A stretch of 49,983 bases of DNA from NCBI GenBank assembly GCA_014904845.1, contig MU119544.1, positions 1 through 49,983 of the forward strand, read 5' to 3'. Below the pieces are notes generated by a model. It saw only the letters and a list, made by a program, of their open reading frames with translations, did no database searches and was not told where the DNA came from. The DNA is from Acephala macrosclerotiorum (lineage: Eukaryota; Ascomycota; Leotiomycetes; Helotiales; Mollisiaceae). This document shows positions 22,024-31,940 of this stretch, in pieces (position 1 is the stretch's first letter; each line of letters begins with the position of its first letter). A program made the position numbers and the translations under genes.

Positions 22024-23791
22024 ATGCCTACCGAATCAAGCTACCCCAAGTTAGAGGTGCCGGATGTGGATCTATGGACTTTCTTGTTTGAGAGGAAGGA
22101 TAGGGAGTTTCCAGATGATAAATGTGCGTATCTGCCAGGGCAATTTTGGTACGGAAGAGTACTGATGGTGCTACAGTGATCTACATCGATCCCGACACAA
22201 AACGCTCGTATACATATGCTCAAGTCCGTTCCACAGCGCTTGATTTTGGGAAGGGATTGAAGGCGCTATGGGAATGGAAAAAGGGCGATGTGCTGGGGCT
22301 ATACTCGCCAAATTGTATCGATACGCCGGCTTTAATGTGGGGGACTCTTTGGGCGGGCGGAATCCTATCACCTGCGAATCCGGGATATACTGCAGATGAA
22401 TTGGCATTCCAACTGAAAGACTCGGGAGCCAAGGCATTGGCGACACAGAAACCGTTCTTGAAGACAGCACAAGAGGCATGTAAGAAAGTTGGCATACCAG
22501 AGGATAGAATTATTTTGATTGGGGATGAAAGAGATGATACGGCAAAATTTAGATATTTTACAAATGTGAGGAATATTTCGGGAACGATGAGGTTTAGGAA
22601 AGCGAAGATTGATCCGAAGAAGGATCTTGCGTTCTTGGTTTATAGTTCGGGGACGACGGGACATCCGAAGGGTGTTATGTTGAGCCATACGAATATTGTG
22701 GCTAATTCGATGATGCTTAAGGTTGGGGAGGCGGGAAATTTGAGTTGGAAAGGGGGGAAAGATGGACAGGGAGATAAACTGATGGCCTTCTTGCCGTTCT
22801 TCCATATCTATGTGAGTAAAAGCTTTTCGCGCTCTGGGACATTGGCTAATGTCACATATAGGGTCTGACATGCTTGATCCACCAAGCCATCTACTCAGGT
22901 CTCACACTGATCGTCATGCCGAAATTCGACCTGGAAAAGTTCTGCTCACATATCCAAGAGTACCGAATCACATTCGCCTACGTTGTCCCACCTATCATCC
23001 TCCTACTCGGAAAATCTCCAGTTGTTGACAAGTATGATCTCAGCTCGATTCGAATGCTGAACTCTGGAGCCGCACCTCTCACAAAAGACCTAGTGGAAGC
23101 CGTGTACAACCGTCTAAAGATCCCAATAAAGCAAGGTTACGGATTATCTGAAACCAGTCCCACGACACATACCCAACCATGGGAAACATGGCGAACACAC
23201 ATCGGCTCCGTTGGTCGACTTCTGCCTAATCAGTCTGCGAAATACATGTCACCCGAAGAAAAGGAAGTACCAGCAGGAGAAACAGGAGAACTATGGCTTA
23301 AGGGACCAAACGTCTTCCTTGGCTACCTCAACAATCTAGAAGGCACGAAAAACGCCTTGACAGACGACGGATACTTCAAGACCGGAGACGTCGGCCACCA
23401 AGACAAAGACGGCAACTTCTTCATCACCGACCGCGTCAAAGAGTTGATCAAATACAAAGGCTTCCAAGTCCCACCTGCCGAACTAGAAGGAATCCTCATC
23501 ACTCACCCCGATGTCGATGATGTTGCAGTAATCGGAATCCAAGACCATGAACAAGCGACAGAGGTTCCGAGAGCGTATGTGGTGCCGAAAAAGGGAGTCG
23601 AGGGGGACAAAGAGACGGAGAAGAGGATTGTGGATTGGTTGGCGCAGAAAGTGGCTAGTCATAAGAAGTTAAGGGGTGGAGTGAGGTTTGTGGATGGGGT
23701 GCCGAAAAGTGTTAGTGGGAAGATTTTGAGGAGGGTGCTGAAGGAGATGGCGAAGAAGGAGGAGGAGAAGGGTGAGAAAGCTAAGTTGTAG
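22024..23791 (+). CDS. 4-coumarate-CoA-ligase-like acyl-CoA synthetase, peroxisomal
   Basis: Exons 22024-22123, 22177-22811 and 22862-23791 give 554 residues, the usual 4CL length. The start M-P-T-E-S-S-Y-P fits the family. The AMP-binding P-loop S-S-G-T-T-G-H-P-K-G sits near residue 190, box II G-Y-G-L-S-E-T near 337, then Y-F-K-T-G-D-V-G and the C-terminal hinge and lysine region S-G-K-I-L-R-R. It should activate a carboxylic acid (aromatic or fatty) to its CoA thioester through an acyl-adenylate. The last residues A-K-L form a type 1 peroxisomal signal, so a beta-oxidation or secondary-metabolite role in peroxisomes is likely. The gene follows the secreted cyclase on the same strand, 514 bp away. 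An upstream ATG at 21863 opens a 63-codon frame that overlaps this start. Confidence 0.9.
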
Positions 23792-24390
23792 ATTTTTAGT
23801 TTGGGGGAGTTGTCGCTTGTGGATATATGAGTAGAAAATTAGGAGGACTAGAAATGAATGGGACGGGATGGATAGATGGGGCTGTAGATATCTGGGACAT
23901 CTGCGAACATAGATTTTGCCACAGAATGGATATGGAATGCATTTTGCAATTGCGCCTTACCCCCTTTGCTGCCCGCTGTCGTTTTCTATTGTTCGCTTCT
24001 CTTCAGCCAAACCCCGAGATGCAAGTGCATCGACTCTGATCAGACATTGCCCTCCTCTCCTATATTTTAGCTTCAAGAATCAAGGTCGATCATTCAATGC
24101 GTTTTCCAATCACTTCAGGAGATGTGTCATCCCCTCTTTCAGACCTAGACGACTCGCAGCAGACGACAAGGCCATTTGGTCTGCTTCGTGAGTATTTTGA
24201 AGCATTTATGTCAGCACACGAGTTGTGCTGAAGTCTGCGCTGCTCGGTTTGAAGGAGCATCACAGCGTGTTCTGGATATGATTTGTCAATCGACTCTCGC
24301 GATCTGAGCATCTTATATCCGTCTATACTCAGCTCAAGTTCCAACCCCAACTTCCACTTTGATCATTCATTCTCTCAGTCAGTTTTCGAG
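23792..24390. other. gap before the DUF1223 relic
   Basis: Holds the ligase 3' region and CT-rich promoter-like sequence; no gene is supported. Confidence 0.4.
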
Positions 24391-24397
24391 TATATAT
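24391..24397 (+). promoter_or_regulatory. TATA-like box
   Basis: TATATAT, followed by a pyrimidine-rich stretch and lying about 95 bp before the first recognisable codon of the DUF1223 relic. Confidence 0.35.
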
Positions 24398-24490
24398 GGC
24401 GCTTCTTTTCTCGCTTTATCAAATTCTTATATTCTTCGTCAATCTCATCAACGTAAACTCAACTCCCTTTCCAGATAATCCTCCATTAAC

Positions 24491-25109
24491 GTGTCGCTCC
24501 TCAAGAAGACTTTACGTGGCAAGAAGAGCTTTCCCCTCGCCTGCGCGATGAGCATCGAGAACGAGCCTGGGCATGTTCACTCCGCTGCTTGCTTCATTGA
24601 TATCCAGCCCCTCAGTGTTGCTGAACTCTTCCAGTATCAAGGCTGCGCCGCATGTCCTCCTGCCGTTCCTGGGATCCAATCCGCGGCCATGGGACCGAGT
24701 CTCCTCTTGTTGAATACAACATCACGTATTTCGACCACACAGGATGGACCGACACCTTCGGTTCTCGACAATGGGATAATCGTCAGAGAGCTTATGTTAA
24801 GGAATAGGGAAGGAATAATGTCTTTACTCCGCAGGTGCACCCACTTCCCACCCTCCATCCCCTTCGATTTTAAGCAACAGACTGTGAAAGTTGGAAAGGT
24901 ATGGCTTGCTTGAAGGATAGTAAAGGGAAGGTGCTGACAGATTTCAGGGTCCGAATAAGGGAAAGATCGTGTATGGGAATTTGGTGAAGGGTATCCATAA
25001 GCTGGGAGGGTAGAAAGCTGGGAATTTGTTGTTGAGTTTGCCGACGGGGGAGATGACGGGGAGTATGGGGTTTGCCTGGTTGGAGGTTGTTGCTGCTCAG
25101 AGGTTTTGA
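24491..25109 (+). pseudogene. DUF1223 thioredoxin-like gene, decayed
   Basis: Three frames together match a fungal DUF1223 protein. The first reads S-L-L-K-K-T-L-R-G-K-K and A-M-S-I-E-N-E-P-G-H-V-H, then the active-site segment E-L-F-Q-Y-Q-G-C-A-A-C-P-P. After a shift near 24710 another frame reads Y-F-D-H-T-G-W-T-D-T-F-G and ends in TAG (24805-24807) where the family has Trp. The original frame resumes as F-D-F-K-Q-Q-T-V-K-V-G-K. An intron with CTGACAGATTTCAG leads to G-P-N-K-G-K-I-V, with a second Trp-to-TAG at 25011-25013. The first codon is GTG, so even the start may be lost. Part of the middle is missing. Both stops can be TGG to TAG, as from C-to-T change on the other strand. Confidence 0.75.
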
Positions 25110-25513
25110 GGTTGAGGAAGAGGAAAGTTGATTTGCTTTGGTTAGATTATTGCTGAAAGTGTCATTTTCGACGTATGAGAGTTGAGTAGGGAGTGGGTGA
25201 TGATGGGTAGAGCCGAAAGGAATGTGCTCGAGATGAAGAATATGTTGCCTTTTCTTGGGTTGAACGACTTTTGATCTGTATTGACTAGGATTGTGTTCTC
25301 GAGGTTCTCTTGCTACTTCTACCTCGTGAGACAGTTAAAGATTAAGTCCTCGATACTGATGTCCTTAAAAGACTAGCTACGAAGGACATGTGCATTTCCC
25401 CCGGTATGGTACCCCGCTCAAAAACAAAAAATCTATTCCTAATTTGGGTATAAGCAGGGAAGAACAAAAACAAGAAAAAGCAAAAGAAATATTTGAATAT
25501 TTCTTTAGGGGCT

Positions 25514-25711
25514 TTAAACCCATGCCAACCAACCCACAGATAGACCGAGCAGAAGTGACTGAATCCCGAGGAGGAACCACATGCTATTTAAATACATACG
25601 CCTATCGACGCTAGCGAAGTTCAACCGAATTACGCCTTGCGCTTGAGGTTTCTGCTTTCTGCGATCTTCGGGACTCATACACGCCGGGCACGTCATAGTA
25701 TCAGACGCCAT
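25514..25711 (-). CDS. possible small tail-anchored protein, 65 aa
   Basis: An ATG frame reads M-A-S-D-T-M-T-C-P-A-C-M-S-P-E-D-R-R-K, giving a C-x-x-C pair. Basic sequence follows, and a C-terminal hydrophobic span (M-W-F-L-L-G-I-Q-S-L-L-L-G-L) ends at W-L-A-W-V. The layout suggests a small membrane protein. Length is short and no family is recognised, so it may be chance. It diverges from the ATP11 gene. Confidence 0.3.
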   Translation of the reverse strand: MASDTMTCPACMSPEDRRKQKPQAQGVIRLNFASVDRRMYLNSMWFLLGIQSLLLGLSVGWLAWV

Positions 25712-25957
25712 TGAGGAATTGAGATTGAGAACTATTTTAAATGAAGTAGGAAGTAGAATGGTTTTCAAGTGGTTACACAACGTAATGATGAGGCAAGAGC
25801 CATCGCTTAGGAAAGGGAAGAAAAGGGGCAGTGTTGCCAAGAAGAGAGCACATGATGCGGCCGCACATGGTCCGTGCTTCAATTTCGAGATCCAGCTTCA
25901 TCAACGACGACTATGTTCACTTTCTGCTTCCCCACGGCACCGCCACCTATCACCGCC

Positions 25958-26943
25958 ATGGCAAGCTTCCGAACCCCTGTGTTACGACATGTTGTCTCTG
26001 GTGCAGCTCCCTATCTGCGGGCTACGCAACGACGATGGGCACAAGTACACGATGTTAGGTTTTTAGCCACTCAACCAGCAGACAAGATTTTGGCAAAATA
26101 CAGAGAGAAGCTGGACAGAAAGGCAAAGGAGTAGGTTGGAAGCGTCGTCGATTATGTGTTGGAATTGGCTGGAAACTAATTGATGGTAGGGAGGGTCTGC
26201 GAGACATCAACGAGCTGAAAGAAGTGTACAAAGACAAGATTCAAACCCTCAAGAAGAAAGCTTCTATCCCAATCCCGATAGGCACTCCGCCTCCTGCAGA
26301 AGCTGAAACAACCGCATCCACATCGCCTTTTCCTCCACCTCCCCCACCACCGCGGATACCGAGCGAAAAGGTCCCCTCAACACCAGGCATTAAGACTCTC
26401 TCCTCTTACCTCGACCTCGAGAAGACTCGCGCCTTGCCACAGAAAGAGCTGGAAGCAATCTGGCGTCTGCGGCATGTTAACGATAAACAGTCTTTATGCG
26501 CTGTGATACCTCTCGATGTATACAAGACTATCGAATCGACAGCAAAGAGGCATCCTCATTTCATTCTGCCTTTGCCAAAGGAAGGGCAAGGTGCTGAAAT
26601 ACACTTCCTGCAATGGACATTCCCTGCCGAGAACACAGTGACGGTGTTATTTACACATCTGGCGGAATACAAATTGAGGGGCGAGTTCAGTCAGCCACAT
26701 ACGACTATCACACATCATCTAGAGTTAGCACAGGATAAGGGATTAGTTCTGCTTCAAGGACAGGTTGTAGAAGGCAGGGGCGTGAGTGTCGATGAGGCCA
26801 AATGGCTAGTCATGTGCTTGCAGAAGTTTTATGGTGTTGGAGGAGAGAAGAGTGAAAGGAGGAGGTTGTTGGAGTTGTTCAAGAATGGGGATCCTCAGTT
26901 CAGGGTCGAAGATCTTGTTGAGGAAGCGGAGAAGGTAGTGTAG
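25958..26943 (+). CDS. ATP11: mitochondrial F1-ATPase assembly factor ATP11
   Basis: Exons 25958-26130 and 26190-26943 join across a 59-bp intron (GTAGGT...GGTAG), giving 308 residues. The N-terminus is a mitochondrial presequence rich in Arg, Ala and Ser. A helical segment follows (A-K-Y-R-E-K-L-D-R-K), then a Pro run of about ten residues near 102-115. The ATP11 core begins with K-T-L-S-S-Y-L-D-L-E-K and I-W-R-L-R-H. It ends with L-A-E-Y-K-L-R-G-E-F and W-L-V-M-C-L-Q-K-F-Y. ATP11 binds free beta subunits of F1 in the matrix and prevents their aggregation before alpha-beta assembly; that role is known from yeast and inferred here. Confidence 0.93.
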
Positions 26944-27768
26944 GAACATTGTACCAAGGAGAGGGACGATTAGACGTGTACAAATGGTAAGATTCGGAGC
27001 ATGTGCGGCGTTTAGAATGTACGGGTACATACGAGACGGCTTCTCAAAGGAGAAGGCTACCTGGGAATACAACATTCTTCAATTTTCAACACCTATCGGT
27101 ATGCTTCTACACTTTCACCGAGTTTAGCTTCCTGAAATTCTACCCATTACTGTGAGTGCGGTATATAACCAGTTTTGAATTTGCCCTCTATCATCCTTCA
27201 TTTGATTGTGTTTCACTAACATCAAAATCATATATGGGATGTTCGAAGCCGCCCTTGGAAACTTACTTGGTTACCTTTCGAGTTGATTCTACTCCTTTCA
27301 AAGATGCCATGTTTCGAAAGGAGCCGAGCCTGTTTCCATTCTTGACAAAACCCGACACCGCTCCTTTCATCTGTAAACCTGGATACAAGGCCATGATGCA
27401 GAAGAACATTCTCTCGGAAACTTCCTGCATGAAGGCGACTCTATTGAAGCATGCATCAGAGTACGTCCGTAAAGGGTATGGCCTCTATTCACCTTGCAAT
27501 ATCCCATCTGAAAATCAACAATTGACTCCTCCCAGCGTATCCAGTCATAGCCAGCCATTTTGATAACCCCATACGGCCTTATCTCGCCGCTCAGTCTCGG
27601 AACTGCGAGGCTGTATCATGACTTTTCATTTCCAGTCATTGTCCTCCTTCCTATTGACTCCATCAACGCGTCGCAGCTTATGGGTGTTGATCCGCAACCA
27701 TAAATATTGAAGCCCTTTCTGGAGATCTCCTCAGCGAAGACAACTTCTCTCAGAACAGCTTCTTCAAG
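26944..27768. other. gap between ATP11 and the acidic nuclear protein
   Basis: Contains the 3' region of ATP11 and the promoter of the next gene. A 109-codon ATG frame at 27234-27563 has no supporting feature. Confidence 0.4.
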
Positions 27769-29949
27769 ATGCCACCTCGAAAAGCGATGTCTGCGACTCT
27801 ACCTCCAAGAGCCATATCTGCTTCGTCGCCTCTGTCCGTCGCGTCGCGCGCCGCAACCATTCCACCAATACACCCTGGCCTCAAGCGCAAGCGCAGTCTG
27901 GCTCCAGAATCCTCTCCCTCCAAGAAGCGACGCGGCGATGATGGTGCTATTCTTCGGTCTGTTGCGAAATACGGCTACGACGCGTCTGATGCCTTCGAAT
28001 ATCCATCTTCGGGCTGGATAGCTATCTCGACGGTTGTTCCACACGATATAGAGCTGTATGGAGAACTTGAATCAGAAGAAGATGAGGGAGAAGATGAGGA
28101 GGAGGACGACAAGATTGATGACGACGGTTCCTGCCACAGTATCAAGAGCACACCTCCCCCTCAGCAATCCCCTGACGAAAGCCTCGAAGTTCCCGATTCA
28201 GAACCTTCATCTTGCACGGCATCTCCTGTTGTTCTCTCCCGAACAAACAAGAACGCGCATCTCCCTGGCTCTGACGCAGCACTGAATGACGAGAATCCCA
28301 TGCTACGACCTGCTATAGACCTTGATTCGGATGAGCTATGGAACATTGACGGTCTTGATGTGCATGCCGTCATGAAGAAGGGAAGTAGAACCAAATTCAC
28401 GCCTCCGCAGGAAAAGAAGATTCTTCTCTGGATGAGGAAAAATGAAACAAGGGGCATCATGGGTCACGAGGAATCCTACAACAAGCTTATGACTGAGCTG
28501 AAGTTCGTGGGTCAAGGGCAGAGCAAGGAGGTCGAGACAGCTTTACGCCACAAGGTCAAGGGCAGAATCAATACCCTCTATGACACTCTTAAGAAACAGG
28601 GCATCGTCACTGATATCGACCTTGATACTGAGAGGTGGCAAGAGAATAATAAGATTGAATTTGCCGATTACACCGTTACGTGGCTAAGAGAGGGCTGGGA
28701 TGGCACGATGGAAGTTCCGAGATCATGGTGGACGGGGACAGTTGAGTGGGATGGTGTACAGCGAGATACTGAGCCGGAACTTTTTACTGTCGAAGAGCCT
28801 CCGAAGCTATCGACTCCTCAAAGGCCAAAGAAGGGGCCTGCTCGGATCAATGTCACTTCTAATGCAGTCGTGGTCGATGTGCTGGGGGAGATCCAGCAAT
28901 TTTGGACCAAGGAGATTGGTAATGCGAAGAGAGAAGCCGACATGAAGCTTGACAAGGATATTTGGGCGCACGACATGCTTTATGAGTCCGAGTGGAATGC
29001 TGCTACTGTCCAGGCACAGCATATTGAGGTCGATATGTCTAAGAAGATTTTGTTGGAGGGGCCTATTGATGTGCTAGAGGATGTTGTGGAAAGCAATCAG
29101 AACTCCCGCGCCGAAGATATGATCCGTAGCGTGTGGAATTATGGACTGCCGTCTGTCAGATTCACAGCTAGTCATGAATTTACTTCAGCAATTGTCACAC
29201 CCGAGTCTGAAATTGAAGACCCTCTGATGGGTCTCTTATCGAGCTCCGAGCCCGAAGTTGACGAGCCCAAAATTCAGCATCAGATTCCCTCGACAACAGG
29301 CCGAGTACGAAAGCCCGTCCCAAGCGTCGAAAGTTCAAGGACTCAAGCAAAGTATGACGACGTCGAGACTGACAGAGAGGATACCGGTGCTGAGGATTCT
29401 GATGAGGACGACTCCGAAAACGAGGACGCAGCTAAACATGTCTTCGCTGGTAGTGAGGCCCTTGACCATGAGGAAGCAGGTCTTGAAGAAGACTCTGCTG
29501 AAGAAGATGGTGTTGAGGGAAACTATGCAGACGAAGAGGACAATGCCGTTGAAGAAGGTAGAATCAGCGACACAGAGATGAAGGATGTCGACTGCGAATC
29601 AGTCACGGCCCTGCAACCGATTCCGCCTTATGAGGTCATCTGTCTCACCTGCGATACATACCCGAAGTGGGCTTCTCAGCTTCGAGATCTTCTTTCTGCA
29701 TACGATGCTTGGGGTGTCCTAACAAAGGAAATAAAAGCACCCGTCCCGTTCCCCTTTGCCGATGGAGTCGCTTTCGATTCAGAAAAAGTCAAGTACGACA
29801 TGGCTGCAAAGAAGTGGAGAAGGAAGAGTGCTCTTTGCTTGGATTGGATGCTGCTTACTATGGGAAAGGAAGTTACGGATGCAGTTATACACGTTCAGGA
29901 TCCAGTGAAGCTGTGGGCTCTTTTGAGAGATGAATTCGAGGTTCTGTAA
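27769..29949 (+). CDS. large acidic nuclear-type protein, 726 aa, function unknown
   Basis: One intron-free ATG frame. Residues 1-60 are Ser/Pro-rich with two basic clusters (L-K-R-K-R-S and S-K-K-R-R-G) that look like a bipartite nuclear signal. Residues about 97-115 are a Glu/Asp run (E-E-D-E-G-E-D-E-E-E-D-D). From about 205 to 280 there is a compact basic-helical segment (F-T-P-P-Q-E-K-K-I-L-L-W-M and H-K-V-K-G-R-I-N-T-L-Y-D) that could bind DNA or protein in the manner of Myb/SANT folds; this is a guess. Another acidic low-complexity block lies at about 540-610. The last 90 residues look folded. The neighbouring genes give no hint of its role. Confidence 0.75.
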   Translation: MPPRKAMSATLPPRAISASSPLSVASRAATIPPIHPGLKRKRSLAPESSPSKKRRGDDGAILRSVAKYGYDASDAFEYPSSGWIAISTVVPHDIELYGELESEEDEGEDEEEDDKIDDDGSCHSIKSTPPPQQSPDESLEVPDSEPSSCTASPVVLSRTNKNAHLPGSDAALNDENPMLRPAIDLDSDELWNIDGLDVHAVMKKGSRTKFTPPQEKKILLWMRKNETRGIMGHEESYNKLMTELKFVGQGQSKEVETALRHKVKGRINTLYDTLKKQGIVTDIDLDTERWQENNKIEFADYTVTWLREGWDGTMEVPRSWWTGTVEWDGVQRDTEPELFTVEEPPKLSTPQRPKKGPARINVTSNAVVVDVLGEIQQFWTKEIGNAKREADMKLDKDIWAHDMLYESEWNAATVQAQHIEVDMSKKILLEGPIDVLEDVVESNQNSRAEDMIRSVWNYGLPSVRFTASHEFTSAIVTPESEIEDPLMGLLSSSEPEVDEPKIQHQIPSTTGRVRKPVPSVESSRTQAKYDDVETDREDTGAEDSDEDDSENEDAAKHVFAGSEALDHEEAGLEEDSAEEDGVEGNYADEEDNAVEEGRISDTEMKDVDCESVTALQPIPPYEVICLTCDTYPKWASQLRDLLSAYDAWGVLTKEIKAPVPFPFADGVAFDSEKVKYDMAAKKWRRKSALCLDWMLLTMGKEVTDAVIHVQDPVKLWALLRDEFEVL

Positions 29950-30418
29950 ATATCTGGATGTGATGTTTGATTTGAGTGTTGGACTAAGAAAGATGAGCGA
30001 CCTTTGCGGCATTTTGAGTGAAACTTTGGCAGAAATTTCAGGAGCGGATAATGATGGGGATGCTGGAGAGCGTTGATGGTGTTTGAGGTAGTCATAACAA
30101 TGCATCTGCGTGGATTTGTAAGAAGTGTCTGTATATGAAAGTGATTGCTCCTTCCGTCTCGCTTAATCTGGAAAACTTCATGAACTAGGACTGCCCTTAC
30201 TTCTCATCACAAGAACTTCCGCATCCAGAGCCTGGAAAGATCTTGTAAATACCGTACACATGATCAAGACAAGGTCCCGAAAGCTCTGAAACATTCTCAG
30301 CACCGTATGGAGGTAAGCAAACATCACCTCAGGTTTTGATTAAGGTGAAGAGCCACACAAGAGTGTTGTATTTGCAAATTGCCAACCCTAAATCAATTAT
30401 TTACGAAAGCCTTAATGT

Positions 30419-30830
30419 CCTGCGGACTTGAATGACCTCGATTCGTATGGCTTCGTGTTGGGGTTCTTGTTCTAGCATAACGTGCCGATTCCGGAGAATG
30501 CGTTGGAGGTGTATGGTACGAGTGAGAGTTTGGGAGTAAGACACGCGCTAGCTAGGACAGCCATAGTCCGCTGAGCGGAAGGGTGGAACCCATTACTGGA
30601 CAATTCCTGGATAGAGAAGAGAGGGTTGAAGAGGAACCGATGACGCAGGAGCAGAAGGAGAGGGAGGCTGAGAGGTGCATTTCCCTTTTCAGATCAAGTG
30701 GTTGTTGGAGAAGCTAACGAAATGTAGGTTAAAGAGAACGGGCGTAATGAATGTCAAAAATCTGGTCGAGACGGCTTTTCGGGACGGCAGGTTTTTGGAG
30801 TTGGTGATGATGCTAAGTCGGAATAGGTGA
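30419..30830 (+). pseudogene. RIC8 (synembryn) C-terminal relic
   Basis: The first frame reads Y-G-F-V-L-G-F-L-F, a TAG at 30473-30475, then H-N-V-P-I-P-E-N-A-L-E-V-Y-G-T. After a frame change it continues P-I-T-G-Q-F-L-D-R-E-E and T-Q-E-Q-K-E-R-E-A-E-R. An intron-like 54-bp piece (GTGCAT, branch GCTAAC, TGTAG) follows, then L-K-R-T-G-V-M-N-V-K-N and T-A-F-R-D-G-R-F-L-E. This order matches the extreme C-terminus of RIC8, the chaperone and exchange factor for G-alpha subunits. In RIC8 a Leu/Phe-rich link sits between the two halves, and degenerate codons for it can be seen inside the intron-like piece. There is no room for the rest of the protein, so this is a displaced, decayed fragment. Confidence 0.6.
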
Positions 30831-31002
30831 TTAGGGCGAAGTAGGTAGTAGCGTATATATGGGTGGAATGCTTCTGTATCGGGGTTGCATGGAAGGATGG
30901 GGGATGCATTTGGTATTGGGCCATTTGGGAAATTGAACTCTAGGAGAACTTTGGGGACTTGTAACATGCGATTAAGGAGTTGTATTCCTATCAGCAAGTT
31001 CA

Positions 31003-31341
31003 CTATTGGAGGTACGTCTGAACCCCCTCCATCGTTGTCGGATCACTTCCTTCAGGCCGTCCCTCCACCACCCCTTTCTTCTCCCCTTCCCAACCGAAAA
31101 GTTTCCCAATAGCCCAAGTGGCAGCTGCACCGAAAGCCAATGCCCCACCGACCAAAATTGCTACCTCGCCATCACCGGTCGCAGATTGAACCTCCACCTG
31201 TGCCTGCCTTTTCTCTTCTTTCGGTGAAGCTTTCCAATTGAAGAGCGAGATGACGAGACTGTTGTTGTTCAGGCTGCCATTGCCGGAACCGCAGCCGTGG
31301 CCGACTGCTGGGGGGGAGTTGTGGTTATTGGAGATTGTCAT
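31003..31341 (-). CDS. small single-pass membrane protein, 112 aa
   Basis: An ATG frame starts M-T-I-S-N-N-H-N-S-P and is polar and Gly/Asn-rich up to residue 40. It then has a charged stretch and a Gly/Ala-rich hydrophobic segment near residues 60-82 (A-I-L-V-G-G-A-L-A-F-G-A-A-A-T-W-A-I). It ends in an acidic, Gly-rich tail. The G-G-x-x-x-G-A spacing would favour helix packing. No family is recognised. The 5' flank carries a duplicated leader with splice-like signals. Confidence 0.5.
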   Translation of the reverse strand: MTISNNHNSPPAVGHGCGSGNGSLNNNSLVISLFNWKASPKEEKRQAQVEVQSATGDGEVAILVGGALAFGAAATWAIGKLFGWEGEKKGVVEGRPEGSDPTTMEGVQTYLQ

Positions 31342-31378
31342 TGTGAGGACAGGTGTGTGGGAGGGAAGATGTCACTGA

Positions 31379-31624
31379 TTGGCTTTTCTTAACATGCAGA
31401 GCTATATCTATGAAGCGAAGTACTTACAACACGAGTGCTTGAGGAGCGCTATGCTTGGGTTGTTGTGTCGGGACGTCGGAAGGGTTGGAAGTAGTGCAAG
31501 GCTTTCTTCAATCGTCGGGAGTTTTGAGCTTTTGGCTGGCTCTTCTTAGCATGTAGAGCTATATCTTCGAGTTGAAGTACTTACAGTGCTCATGTTTGGG
31601 GAGCGCTGTTCTTTGGCTGTTGTG
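31379..31624. repeat. diverged direct duplication of a leader segment
   Basis: 31379-31468 and 31532-31624 share GCAGAGCTATATCT / GTAGAGCTATATCT, then GAAGTACTTACA, GAGCGCT and GTTGTTGTG / CTGTTGTGTG in the same order. On the minus strand each copy holds a donor GTAAGTAC and a downstream TTAAG or CTAAG, upstream of the gene ending at 31003. This fits a duplicated non-coding 5' exon with its intron. Confidence 0.55.
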
Positions 31625-31940
31625 TGTGATTTAAGGTTGTGGAAGTCTATGTTCGCTGGGCGCTTGACTTTGGAGGGAACTCTTCGAGGCTGAAGATCTT
31701 CTATTTATAGGGCTCACGTGCAGTGCTATATCCGGTGGTAAGTTTCTTTAGGCGTTCATTTGGTTCATTTGCTGTATCCATTGTGAACAAGTTATTGAAT
31801 TCTAAACGGAACAGATGGGTAGAAAGCTCAAAGGCTGAGTCGAAGCGGGGTTACTGACAGCGCTGGTGCCTTATTTTTTCATAACCCTCAATACAGCAGA
31901 ATCTTCCCTTCTTGCTACCAAAAGAAGAACGCGAGATACA

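Noticed and set aside
27234..27563. 109-codon plus-strand ATG frame
   Set aside because: No domain, splice signal, signal peptide or neighbour supports it; composition is not convincing.
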